This document shows positions 23,015 through 33,379 of a DNA stretch of 47,393 bases, piece after piece (positions within the stretch are counted from its first letter, which is position 1; the number at the start of each line of letters is the position of its first letter). This DNA is from Acanthaster planci (Eukaryota; Echinodermata; Asteroidea; Valvatida; Acanthasteridae). The position numbers and the translations under genes were made by a program. The notes under the pieces were generated by a model. That model was not told the DNA's origin, did no database searches, and was given only the letters and a program-made list of their open reading frames with translations. The stretch is from NCBI RefSeq assembly GCF_001949145.1, contig NW_019091360.1, forward strand, positions 383,088 through 430,480. Reading direction: 5' to 3'.

Positions 23015-24042
23015 ACAGGTGCCAGTTTTCACCATGAGTGCTATCAGCGGTTCACAGATGTTCAAAGAATCAAGTTTGCTGAGAAGAAACAACTTAGAGG
23101 TGTGCACATAACCCACTTGTACATGTTCAGGTAAATGTTTAATATGTACAGCACATGTATGTGCTTGGTACATCAGTTTGAGTGTAGTATATATCAGGAA
23201 GAAAAAATGAGAAATGTCTAGGCTGTGACCGTTCTTTTGCAGGCTTTTCTTGTGGGCCAAGTGTGTGTGTGTAAATTTCAAGCGCTTAGAAGAATTAATT
23301 CATAAAATTTTTCAATGTGTTACAAAGGAGAGAACAATCACATTTGGAAAAAAATCAATTGTATTTTATTACAAGACCTTTCTAAAAACATGTTGTCAAT
23401 TTCTGGAAATTAGTGAAAGAAAGTACTGTACATTACTATTTTGTTTGCCATGGATCAGGAGAATTAAATGAAACCATACAAAAATGTCCTTTGCTCTCCC
23501 AAATAAAAACCAAATAATCTGTGACCCAGTGCCTGAAGTCACAGTTGCCAGTATTTTTAAAAGGTTGACACTATGTTCTAAGTGTACATGTACGGGTAGA
23601 AATCGATTCCCGTGTTTGCAACTGCATTCAGTTCATATCTAAAGCTCATATTGTTGGAAATCATTTTCACATGAATGTAGTCATGTTCTTGTAAATAATA
23701 GCACTTGCATTTAATGTATGTATGCAGCTCCAGGAATCCTGACATCAGTTTTGTGGAGAGTGATGGAACCTCATTTTTGAAACAATATGTATTGTGCAAG
23801 CTGCTAAAAAATAATATTTTATCAAGTACCCATCTTCTTTGTACCAGTTCTGCAGGGCCAAACGAAGGATGACAACCTACATGTACCAACAGCTGAAAAA
23901 CGTTTCCTACATTCCGAAGGTGCAGGAGTGTCTGCCACTGACAGGAGACACATGCTTCCCTGCAGATGTATCATCCGTCGTTCTGATCAGTGGAAGACAA
24001 ACCCACTGTCCAGGAAGAGAAGACTGCAGCGGCTAGTGCAGT

Positions 24043-24657
24043 GTGAGACCAAGACAGGTGGTTTGCTCCTGGAGGTGGCGTATCATGAAGGATGAAGCCT
24101 TGCTTGTCAACATCCATGGAGCTGATTTAGTAGCTTTAGAGGCCTGTTATTATAAGCAGTGTTATAATAGGTACACACAATTCCTTCGGGTAAGCAAGAA
24201 GTCGTCAAAAGTGTCTGTAGACAAGAAATCCTATAAGCTGTCTTTCAGTGATTTTTGTAGAAATATTATTGAGGCTCGTATCCTGGAGAAGAAGGATATA
24301 TTTCGGTTGACGAAGTTGACGCAACTGTATATTAAAACAGTGCAAAGAGTGGAAGACATTTCTTGTCCAAAATATCGATCCTCCAACTTGAAGCGGCGGT
24401 TACAAAATGCGTATCCTCAACTGCAGTTCTTCAAGTCAAGCAGGAGTTGTTCTTACTGCGATATTGTCTTCACCCAAGAACTTGCTGTTGAGGATATTGT
24501 GGAGGAGAAGAAGCCTTTGGAACCGGAAAGTGCCAGCAGCTCAAGTGAAGCTTCAGAATCAGAGGAAGAAAGGAGAAGACCACATGTCCCTTTACCACCT
24601 CATGATGAAGTTGTTCCTCACAAAAGTTCTTTTTCATGCGGCGATGAGTCTCTGTAA
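24043..24657 (+). pseudogene. N-terminal zinc-binding-like part of the element gene
   Basis: The frame contains ADLVALEACYYKQCYNRYTQ, a paired Tyr/His-Cys-Tyr motif also seen upstream as FHHECYQRF near 23035, suggestive of small zinc-binding modules. A basic segment and an acidic Ser-rich tail (SASSSSEASESEEERRR) follow. The true N-terminus lies upstream in another frame: CRCIIRRSDQWK near 23960 and RRLQRLVQCETKTGG near 24020-24060, so a frameshift sits near 24065. The reading as zinc-binding is inference. Confidence 0.55.
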
Positions 24658-24769
24658 TAGCTTTCAGTCAAGTTCGTCACTGGCTTCATGGCCTCCCTCT
24701 GCAGAGGATCTCAACTTGGATGTAGCTTGAAAGATTGTTTCAGTTGAATTACATAATTTCCTGGCCTGG

Positions 24770-25039
24770 GTAACTGGAGCAGCTGAGGAGCCCACAGGTG
24801 AACAGGTACAACAACCAGCAGATGTTCACAGGAAAATGCTGAGCATAGCACAAGATGTGATGTATCTGTCTTCAAAAGGCCGAAAGCAGATGCCAAAGCA
24901 GACTGCTCTTGCTATGACGATCCACCACCTCAGTGGCTCAGCACAGCTTATTGAGATTTTGAATGGACTTGGGCACTGCACGCCTCATTCCATGGTACTG
25001 CAACATGACTCAGCACTTGCCCGGCAGCAAATTGACTGA
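24770..25039 (+). pseudogene. Element gene, central segment
   Basis: The frame reads through VMYLSSKGRKQMPKQTALAM, IHHLSGSAQLIEILNGLGH and SMVLQHDSALARQQID before a stop at 25037. The continuation VWDNNDFGEETLTGKS near 25090-25140 belongs to the same ancestral protein. The pattern 'helical basic segment, then LGH, then a VxDNxD-type phrase' is what I remember of the family. The function is unknown. Confidence 0.5.
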
Positions 25040-25379
25040 GGGCCACATCAACTTCCACCTAATGTGCTTCCTGACACCTTTACGACATTGGTTTGGGATA
25101 ATAACGATTTTGGGGAGGAAACATTGACCGGGAAATCAATAACACATAACAAATGGTATCGTCATCCAGTGAAATGAGGTCGGAACTGCCGCCATTTCAG
25201 CAGAGAGCTCAACTTCCTCAAGCAAGAAGACAAGACAGAGGTCACTCCTGGCTCCCCTGGTTGATATCACTGAATGTCATGGCAAGAAAAAGAAAGGACC
25301 TCAGCCTTTTGGAGAAGAAATTCCAACACAAGAATCAAAGCATTTGGAAGTAGAGAGAATACAAGGAAAATTGACATGG

Positions 25380-26110
25380 CTTACATCCTGTCCAAGATCC
25401 CAGAAGTTGGAGGCCCTCTACTGCTAACCTGGACAGGTTTCAACTCCCTACTCCACAGCACTGACATCCCTCCTCAGTCAAACATAGGCTATCAGCTAGT
25501 CATCGATGCCAGCCCAGCAGAATACTCCACAGCATTGTGGAGCATTGTGAAACAGTCTTGTTTCATCGTGTACAGATAGCTGATTGCCTTGGTTTGGATG
25601 TGATGCTCATTGTCTTTGACCAGGCCATATATGCCAAAGCCCAACAGTTTTGTTGGACCAATTCTATCTTTATGCGGAGGCTGGTTATCTGTCTTGGAGA
25701 ATTCCATACAGCTATGGCCTTCTTGGGAAATGTTTCAGGGATGCTGGTCTAGAAGATGTAGCTGTGGAGTCAGAGCTGATAGGTCTGGGGTCTGTCAACT
25801 CAAGTATGAGCGGTCACCACTGCAGTCTAGTGTGTGAATGCACAAGATCATCTTTGAGGCGTTGCACAGATTGTACTGGCAGGCCTATGAAGAGACGCTA
25901 CCAGAGAAAGAAGTCAACCAGACTCTGAAGACCATCCAGTCCCTTGCAAATACACATCCATCAGGTGCGTTCATGGAGCAAGTATGTTCAGATGAGTTTG
26001 ACAACATCCTTGCAGGGTATGACAGATGGGCGTCAGAGAACCAGTCGAAGCCAACATTCACCATGTGGTGTACTTACATTTATATGGCACAAATCTTGCT
26101 GCTTTTCATC
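25380..26110 (+). pseudogene. Element gene, central segments in three frames
   Basis: Three consecutive pieces: VIDASPAEYSTALWSIVKQ near 25500; LGLDVMLIVFDQAIYAKAQ in another frame near 25590; and YGLLGKCFRDAGLEDVAVES in a third frame near 25715, followed by GSVNSSMSGHH near 25790. IVFDQAIY is a hydrophobic strand ending in Asp, as in RNase H-like or other nuclease folds, but I cannot assign it. The switches of frame show at least two indels in 400 bp. Confidence 0.55.
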
Positions 26111-26130
26111 TGAGGTACCCAGGAGGGTAA

Positions 26131-26682
26131 TTGGCAGTTGCATTTATCCGCAGTCTGATCGATGATACTGTGGATGATGGCTTTCGACAGGATAAACTAT
26201 TCCAGATATTTGCCAATCTGCTGGATGGAGATGAGCAAACTCTCAACCAAACACAAGTCAGTGTTCGAGCATTTCATAGGAGGAGAATTTTCTGTTCAGT
26301 GACAGCAAGAGCATGGTTTTGTTCATTGCCTTGTGATCAAACCATAGAGCAAACTGCCAATCGGGACTCAAAGACAAAAGGAGGACTCATTGGGATCACA
26401 CTCCACAAAAGAGCTGTACATTGATGGATTCTGTCTTCACACCATAGAGCAAGAATTGCAAGGCAGTGTGAAGATATGCCGGGGAAAGGTGACATATCAA
26501 GGCAAAGGAAGGAACTAGACAAAACAAAGAAAATCAGAGACGAGAAAGACGTCAGTGCAGTGATTGCCACAGTACAATCAATGATTAACCCATTCACTTC
26601 TGAGAGTGAAGCGTTGCTCCACATAACATCAGGAGTGGCAGCTGCAGCAGAAATTAAATCTGATTTGCTCTCAGAATACTAA
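26131..26682 (+). pseudogene. Element gene, conserved DQ-x-E-x2-NRD segment
   Basis: Contains DQTIEQTANRDSKTKGGLIG near 26332-26391, then a basic helical part (RQRKELDKTKKIRDEKDVSA) and INPFTSESEAL near 26584-26610. A stop at 26412-26424 separates the two halves. I recognise the order from related long proteins in other animals but know no function for it. Confidence 0.5.
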
Positions 26683-26810
26683 AGGTGAAATGGCAGATAA
26701 CACATTCCTCAGTGTAAGATTGCAGAAAGGTGCAGTAGACATCTTCAGTGCCATCAAGCCGTTGAAGTTGAAGACATTTGCTGCTATAGTTCATAAACAA
26801 AACAAGCAAG

Positions 26811-28023
26811 GTGAAAGGGAAGGAAATTGAACTGAAGAGTGATAGGCACCTTTTCACTAGACTCCTGGTCTTTGGTCAAGTTTGGAAACTGGACCTGGAA
26901 GATCTGATGACTTACTCTCTTGGTTCCCACCCATTTCCATTGGCCTCCCATGATGGCTCTCTTCCGAAGCATCCAAAAGCCAAACTGATGCATTACATTG
27001 AATCATTGGCAGCAGAACCTTACATCACATCCATACCTCAGGGAACTACATGGATAATAGATGGCATGGCTATGATACAGCAGCTGAGAGTCAGAAGTCT
27101 GCCGGCTAATTTTGGATTGTTAGCTTATCAAATACTACAGAAGCTTGTCAAGTTGGCAGTGGATAGTGGCTCATCCTGCATTCACTTTGTAACAGACCAG
27201 TATCCTGATGACAGTATAAAAAATGCTGAGAGAGGGTTATGGGCACGTCAAGTGGGAAACTGTCAATGACCATTTATGGTCGGCATCAAAAATCCCTGCT
27301 CAGTGGAAAAAATTTCTGGCTCATGGAGAAAACAAGGAAAGGCTCATCGAGTTCCTCTTTGTGACATGGTGTAAGTCCCCAGAGCTGTTCCGTCATGTGC
27401 ACGTGTACATAACACATGGTGAGACTTGTCATGAAATGCACACAAATATGACAGGAGATAAAGTAGATGCTGTTGAAATCACTTCATTGAAATGTAACCA
27501 TGAAGAAGCTGACACACGGTTGTTGCTGCACAGCAAGCATGCTGCTAACAGTACAGAAAATGTCGCCATAGCCAGCCCTGATACCGATGTATTTATTTTG
27601 GGGATTGCCCATGGCCACAGCATTGATGCCAATCTCTTCTTCCATACAGGCCAAACGCAGAAGCGCACTATTGACTTAATGAAGGTGCGCCGGTGCATTG
27701 GGCAAAGGGTTTGTGATTGGTTAATAGGTTTGCACTGTTTTACTGGATGTGATTCAGTTAGTTCATTCCATGGAAAAGGAAAGGTTAAGGCCCTGAAATT
27801 GATCATGCAAAGTGATCAAAGATGTGATCCATTCATGGACTTGGGCAAAAGAGCAGAAGTGACTCCTTCCTCGGTTGACTCCCTGGAGGAGTTTGTTTGT
27901 TGTTTTTATGGTGTGCCAACATGTAAGAAGGTCAACACTGCTTGCTACAACTCCTTGTGTTTATGCAGCAGAAACGCTGAGTCTGCCATGCCCCCGAACA
28001 GAGACTCTGGTCAAACACATTGA
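26811..28023 (+). pseudogene. FEN1/XPG-like nuclease region of the element gene
   Basis: Two frames overlap near 27223-27269, showing one frameshift. Acidic motifs occur in the order of a flap-endonuclease/PIN fold. TWIIDGMAMI has its Asp at 27060-27062, like the first Asp of the XPG N-region. FVTDQYPDDSIKNAER lies near 27186-27233. NHEEADTRLLL near 27496-27528 and ASPDTDVFILGI near 27570-27605 recall the EAEA and DxD of the XPG I-region. GLHCFTGCDSVSSFHGKGK near 27727-27783 resembles the Gly-Asp-plus-helix-hairpin-helix turn of FEN1. The homology is my inference from motif order and spacing; this copy cannot make one intact protein. Confidence 0.55.
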
Positions 28024-28381
28024 GCGCGCTAACTATCAGTCTCTCATCCATAAGCGTAGCTTGGAACAGATGCCTAATATTCCATCCCCTAATGGACATG
28101 GGTGGAAGATTGAGGAGGGCCGGTTGGTCATTGACTGGATGGAGCTCCCGGCGGCACCAGATTCTGTCCTCGAGTTAATGCACTGTAGCTGCAAAAAGTC
28201 AGGATGTGATGGGGTTAGGTGTTCTTGTAGGAAAAGTGGCATTCTTTGCACTGATGTGTGCAGATGCACTAACTGTGTAAATCGCAAGCAAGATCCCTCC
28301 CAAGATGATGAAGATGGTTGTGATGGTGGCTCTGACACTGATTCAGATGACAATTTGAGTGATTTCACCAATAGTGAATAA
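27875..28381 (+). pseudogene. C-terminal CXC (tesmin/TSO1-like) cysteine cluster of the element gene
   Basis: This frame continues the nuclease segment after a frameshift near 27950-27970. It carries HIERANYQSLIHKR, GHGWKIEEGRLVIDWMELP, then a cysteine cluster at about 28181-28290: C-x-C-x4-C-x4-C-x-C-x6-C-x3-C-x-C-x2-C. That spacing resembles one CXC repeat of tesmin/TSO1 proteins, which bind zinc and DNA. An acidic tail (SDTDSDDNLSDF) ends at 28381. DNA binding is inferred from the cysteine pattern. Confidence 0.6.
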
Positions 28382-28385
28382 AGTT

Positions 28386-31300
28386 AACGTTCTGAGTTTC
28401 GAATACTACCGGTGCAACTCAACTCACTTCAATGAAACTTTATAAATTTCTTTTCTTTACCTTTGCATGCTTATGTCATAGTAGACCTTTTTTAATTTTT
28501 GGAGAAGTTGTTTCATTTAACCACTTTTGTTAATCTGTTCTTTAGTTGTGCAAGCAACTTGTGGTGGATGCTGCATTCATAGTTGCATTCTAATTTCACC
28601 TGTGCCGAAAGTAACAGGTCTTTTTCTGACATGTACATGTATTTTAATGACCCACACGCTAAAACGAATGTACAGAGTAGAATGTTTTGACTTAATGGTA
28701 TAATCAAAGTTTTCAAGAAACATGTTCTTGGTTTCAAAATAGTGAAACTTTTTGCCTGCTTTTATGACCACTTAGGAATATTTAGCTTAGACGTGATAGA
28801 AATTGCAAGTTTATCAGAAGTCTAGAAAGCGTCTGTTTCGAAATGTGGATGTTATTGGGGAAAAAATAACAAGGTTGTTTGTAAACCAAGTTCAGGGACA
28901 AACTATATTTCCTTCAGAGATAAGTGCTTGGTCAGTGTTTCTTGGTCATGTCCTGCGGTCATTGCATCATCTTGTAAAATAGAAAATTTAGGTTTGACCC
29001 ATACTGTTGCAAGACGAGACACTTTTACCTGTAAATGTGTACATACATGTTGTTTGTAACCACAAAAGTAAGCCTCAATTCATGGAGCGTTTCTACCATC
29101 CAACCGCAAAATTCATTATGAAAGAAATGTAAAGTTTTAATTTGCAGTATTTGGCGTGATGTATTTTAATACATTCTTCATTTAAAACAATACACAACAA
29201 TGGGTAGAAATACTACTTAATAACCTTTATCCATTGTTAATCAAAACCTTTCACAAACTGTAACATTTTTCTTCAGCAAAAATACTTTGCAGCCAGCATA
29301 GCACAGAATGTGTATTTTTGGAAACAAATGAACCAACTGTACTCTGCTGTACTGTACTGTGCTGGTAGTGTTCCTTCAAACGTGAGGTTAGTGGAAGGAT
29401 AAATTTTTTTTGGAGAGAGCACATGTTTGATCACTATCATATCCATGCCCATGGGTTAGCTTCAAGAAAATACACTTTGTTGCATGTACATATGTGTTTC
29501 TGTCTATGAAGTTCCTATGAATGAATTTCTGATAGTTTTACAGTGCCAACTACGTAGGAAACAGTAATTGATGTATGCAGTATGTGACATGTGCCACCCA
29601 TCCAGATAATTTTCTAATAATTTCAATTGATAAGGTTGTATAGAAATCAATACATAAATGGATGACATGTGTTGAAGCCATAAGAGCGTATCTTTTAGCT
29701 GGATTTAATCCAATGACTTGTCCAAATGTTATAAACAGACCCAGACCCGTGGATGAAAGTAGCTGTCACTCAAGTAATATTTAGTTGTTTAACAAATTAC
29801 AAATACAATGTTACTTTACATTTTGTAACTGCTTTAAAGTACCTGTAAACACATTCTGAGAACCATAAATGTCAACCAACTGCTTTCCATTCAAGCGTCT
29901 GCTTGAGAAATGATGGAATAAAATCAGTGTACTTTAACATGGTTTTACTGTACCTGTATTTGTTCAAAATGACAAATTGGTAGTTTTCATCATAATGCAT
30001 TGGGACTTTAAGTCATTTGAACCATGTAAGAATAGCTTTATTTCATTCATGAGCCAGGTTTACAGTGATCGAAAAAGAGCTGAAACTACATTCATGACAA
30101 TGAATGATGAACCCAAGCAAATAAAAGACACTTGCAGTGCAACTTTGAAACATCATGGTGATGTGTACATAATGTACACGTCATAATGTTTAGTGTGAGG
30201 CACACGTGGCAATTGAAGTTGCTGTGACAAGTTTTCTTTCTTTTAAACTTAAGAAATTAAAGTTCAGCCGTCTGATATGATGGGTACAAGTCCGTGTCAC
30301 AGTTCCTTGGGTTTGTTACATGCAACTGTGGCATGTTTCTGCATGGTGAAAAAAGTAGGGAGAAAATTTGAATAAGTTGGATTGAATGAGAATAGTCTGT
30401 TAATGACACTTCAGAATCAGAGAACCTATTTGTGCTGTCTTTAATAGACTGCAGGCAGAGCAGCATACTTTGAAAAAACTTCTCCCAAGGGATAACCATG
30501 AGAGGGCCAAGGCACACCTTCATTCAACAAACTTATTTAGGGCCTAACCCAGCAAAGCTGCACATAATTGCAGCATAACAGAATTTTTTTAAAGAGACAC
30601 GGACATTCGCGCAAATACCTTACAAACACTGTATTCAATATGTCACAGGATGTTGAGTAACAAAGCTTGTACCGTGGGATTTTTTTTAACAACTGAATAA
30701 ATGCCGATAGAGGTGCAGCTGCACATGGCAAGTATAGTGGGTACCGGCATCCGCGGCAGATCATCATGCAGGCATGGCATGGCAGGCATATGGCATGTAT
30801 GGGTTGACGATCGAGTCCGTTATGCATATCCTCGATGCTGCACTAAAAACCACTAAAAAAAATGCAGGTTATAGAGATTTATCATCGATTCCATGACTAA
30901 GGATGTAGTTTTAAGCCTAGCTTCTACTCCATCAGTGGCATTCCGGTCCTTGGGACCACGGCTACAACTTACAAGATAGCTGCCTGCGCCTAGTAGTCGA
31001 TACAAACCGTGTGTGTTTTTCCGCAAGTGATAGTCTACAGTGCACAGCTGAATTCACGTAAACAAGGTAGTCGGTCACGCGAGAACTGTAACTGGTTACC
31101 AGACGTTAGTGTATGCTCTGGTATTGCGCCAGACTACACAGATTTTTAGGCCCTTTCCGTACGAAATTTACCGTGAAATGGACTGCGTTTACATTTTTTC
31201 TCATTAAAGTGCAATAGTTGACAATATGAACAACCTGTAAGTCACGTGTTGTATTTATTTCTGTTAGGAAATGCAAACAGAAAGAAGGCGTATGAGGTGT

Positions 31301-31783
31301 GCCACGAGAGAAGCCCTTTTGGGCACTTGGCCCATGGTCTATTGTAACATATCATACATATAAAGGCACACATCCAAGTTAAACAGGCAATATGCGTAAA
31401 AAAGATTAGTTGAGGGCAACTAGATAAGCACAAAACAGCCGGGATGTGATCAGAATGAGACAAAGCTTGATATATGAGAAGAGCACACAGGTATGAGAAC
31501 CTGAAAATGATCACTTGCACCCCTCCCTTTCAGAAGCAAAGACAGGACAAAACTAGAAGGCCTATATTATGCAGGTCAGGTAAGTCAAAAGTAAATTTAA
31601 TTACTGTTCGGAAGGAAGTCATCCCGCACATAGTATAGGAGAGAACAACTCAAGCAACCAAACAAACCAACATGGGAACAGGAAGCGAGGACAAACAAAC
31701 AGAAACATTACACACACCTGCATACTCCAATTTAAGTGGTAGAAATTAGATAGAATTTAAACATTTGTCCATGGGTTAAGATT
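28386..31783. other. Intron 4 DNA without recognised gene
   Basis: Nearly 3.4 kb of AT-rich sequence. Short frames (28513-28771 -, 29977-30186 +, 30257-30827 -, 31242-31520 -) show no domain or convincing context. No inverted termini were found. The stretch may hold the 3' non-coding part of the preceding element. Confidence 0.4.
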
Positions 31784-32660
31784 TCAGAGAAATGGCAGTA
31801 ATGGACATGTAATGGCAGCATCCTGAATGTGTGGCAGCCCAACCTCGGAGCTATTACACTTGATTTTGACATCTTGCTTGACATCATAGCAGCTCAGTTC
31901 TGGTGCTTCCGTCATGAGCTTCTTGATCTTGTCCAGAGCTGTGTCATGATGTGGGAGCCAGTCAAATGTGACGTCTTTGTCAGTGAGACGTCTGAGTGGC
32001 TCGCATACTGTGCTCAGTTCGGGCAGGAATTTGGCCAGGTATGTCACCATTCAGATGAGTCGCCACACTCCCTGGACGTCTGTGGGGCGAGGCATGTCAA
32101 GTATGGTTCTCACCTTTTCTGGATCAGGTGAAAGTCCATTCGCACTGCACATGTGTCCCATGTAAGTGACCAGACCAGCTTGTACCGCAGCTTGGCTGAG
32201 TTGAGCTTCAGATTCCGCTCCCTACATCTCTGGAGTTGGGCGGTGAATGCTGCGTCATGAGAAGCCTCTGCCTCTGTTTCTCAAGAGCCATATATAAGGA
32301 TGTCATCTGTGATGAATGCAATGTTCTCCAGGCCTTCCAGACACTCCTGGAGCCTGCACTGGAACTCTTCCGGTGCCGATGAGATGCCGAAGGGCATCCT
32401 CAACCAGCGGTAGTGCCCGTAAGGTGTCCAGATGACTAGACGGCTCATCGAGGATGACTTGGAGGAAACCATCCTTTGCATCTACCACAGAGAAGATTTT
32501 TGCATCCTTCAGTCTTGGGGCGACTTCCTCTACTGTGGGAATAGGATAGTTGTTGCGCTTGATTGCCTAGTTCAGGCCATATGGGTCCAAGCATACCCTG
32601 ATTTTGTTTGGCTTTCTGACAACTACCATATTGTGGATCATACACCACATTGCATTTTGG
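31784..32660 (-). pseudogene. Ty3/gypsy reverse transcriptase, frameshifted
   Basis: On the - strand the RT order is clear: RVCLDPYGLNQAI near 32600-32560, DAKDGFLQVILDE near 32485-32445, RMPFGISSAPEEFQ near 32405-32363, ITDDILIYG near 32317-32288 (the YxDD position, with Ile/Thr before the two catalytic Asp), and the thumb/RNase H junction FLPELSTVCEPLRRLTDKDV then FDWLPHHDTAL in 32050-31784. At least three frame changes and a stop separate these blocks. Protease, RNase H core and integrase are missing. The element is dead. Confidence 0.85.
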
Positions 32661-32689
32661 GTCGAAATGGGCACCCAGACTGGTCAGGA

Positions 32690-32900
32690 TTTGCTGTGGT
32701 GACTTTCTCTGCTCTTTTGATTTTGATAGACTTCATAGCACTCCTTCCCCATAACAGTCAGGGTGGCTACTTGGACGGAAGCATCTTTTTTGTCGATTTC
32801 TGTTGCCACTGAATATTTCTACCAGCTTGCCTTGAAGAACTGCCAGTTGGAGACCTGGTCTCCTTTCATGTCCATTTTGGCCAATGGGGGAATGAGCGAG
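32690..32900 (-). pseudogene. Ty3/gypsy gag N-terminal fragment fused to RT by deletion
   Basis: The - strand reads KMDMKGDQVSNWQFFKASW, KYSVATEIDKKDASVQ and TVMGKECYEVYQN, the usual start of gag in this type of gypsy element (a 'W..F...W..Y..A' pattern followed by 'MG.E.Y..Y'). It adjoins the RT start near 32650 with no nucleocapsid or protease in between, so an internal deletion has joined gag to RT. Confidence 0.7.
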
Positions 32901-33231
32901 TGCGCCATGATTCATATGTAGAGCGTGTAAAATGCACTGCAATATGTCCGTTACAGGCCTCCGTAGTTCACAGGGTGTCGAGGTCAGAGTGCGCTCGCCG
33001 TACACGTGTAAATGTACATGTGCTCGGTAGTCGGTACAGTCTATCTGGCAATACATGTAGCACTACAGCAAATGATGGTGTAAGCCCGCAAGAAATGCAC
33101 AGTTTATTGGTCACTGTCACAGTCTACCTTGTGTGACAGGATAAGTCTGCACTGCCGATGGATGCTCATTTATCCGTTCTTCGGGATTTCCAGGAGTTTG
33201 GCCGGGCTTGTTTGGTAAGGATGCGGGATTC

Positions 33232-33249
33232 GGCTAATTTCCGACACCA
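33232..33249 (-). promoter_or_regulatory. Candidate primer-binding site of the gypsy element
   Basis: On the - strand the sequence is TGGTGTCGGAAATTAGCC, immediately after a CA dinucleotide that could end an LTR. TGGTGTC-type starts are common for tRNA primer sites of LTR retrotransposons. The priming tRNA was not identified. Confidence 0.5.
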
Positions 33250-33329
33250 TGTTAGGAAGACGGTGTGAGTCCAGGAATAGCGTTTACTGTGTGTGGTTTA
33301 TTAATGGATTGTGCACAAGTGTTCCAACA
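33250..33329 (-). repeat. Candidate short 5' LTR of the gypsy element
   Basis: On the - strand this stretch starts TGTTGGAACA and ends CCTAACA, so it has TG...CA borders and short inverted ends, and it is followed directly by the candidate primer-binding site. At 80 bp it is short, though Mag-type gypsy elements do have LTRs near this size. An alternative border at 33364 (ATAACA) would give about 115 bp. No second LTR was found on the other side. Confidence 0.4.
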
Positions 33330-33379
33330 GGGATACGGTAGCCGCATAATGCCACTCCATAACAAAGGATTGAAAGAAC

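Larger units (their letters stand above)
23015..28385 (+). pseudogene. Broken multi-domain element gene with FEN/XPG-like nuclease region and CXC tail
   Basis: Coding-like segments run in order on the + strand but change frame at least seven times and are cut by in-frame stops. Order: a segment with FHHECYQRFTD (near 23020-23100); a segment near 23840-24060; YYKQCYNRYTQFL within 24043-24657; 24770-25039; 25380-25760; 25640-26110; 26130-26682; 26811-27269; 27223-28023; 27875-28381. From memory, long proteins of this layout are numerous in cnidarian, fish and mollusc genomes, usually annotated as uncharacterised. That abundance, and the decay here, suggest a mobile-element gene or its relic. 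No TIRs, LTRs or target duplications were found, so the borders are only those of the recognisable coding. AATAAA occurs right at the stop (28377-28382). Confidence 0.72.
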
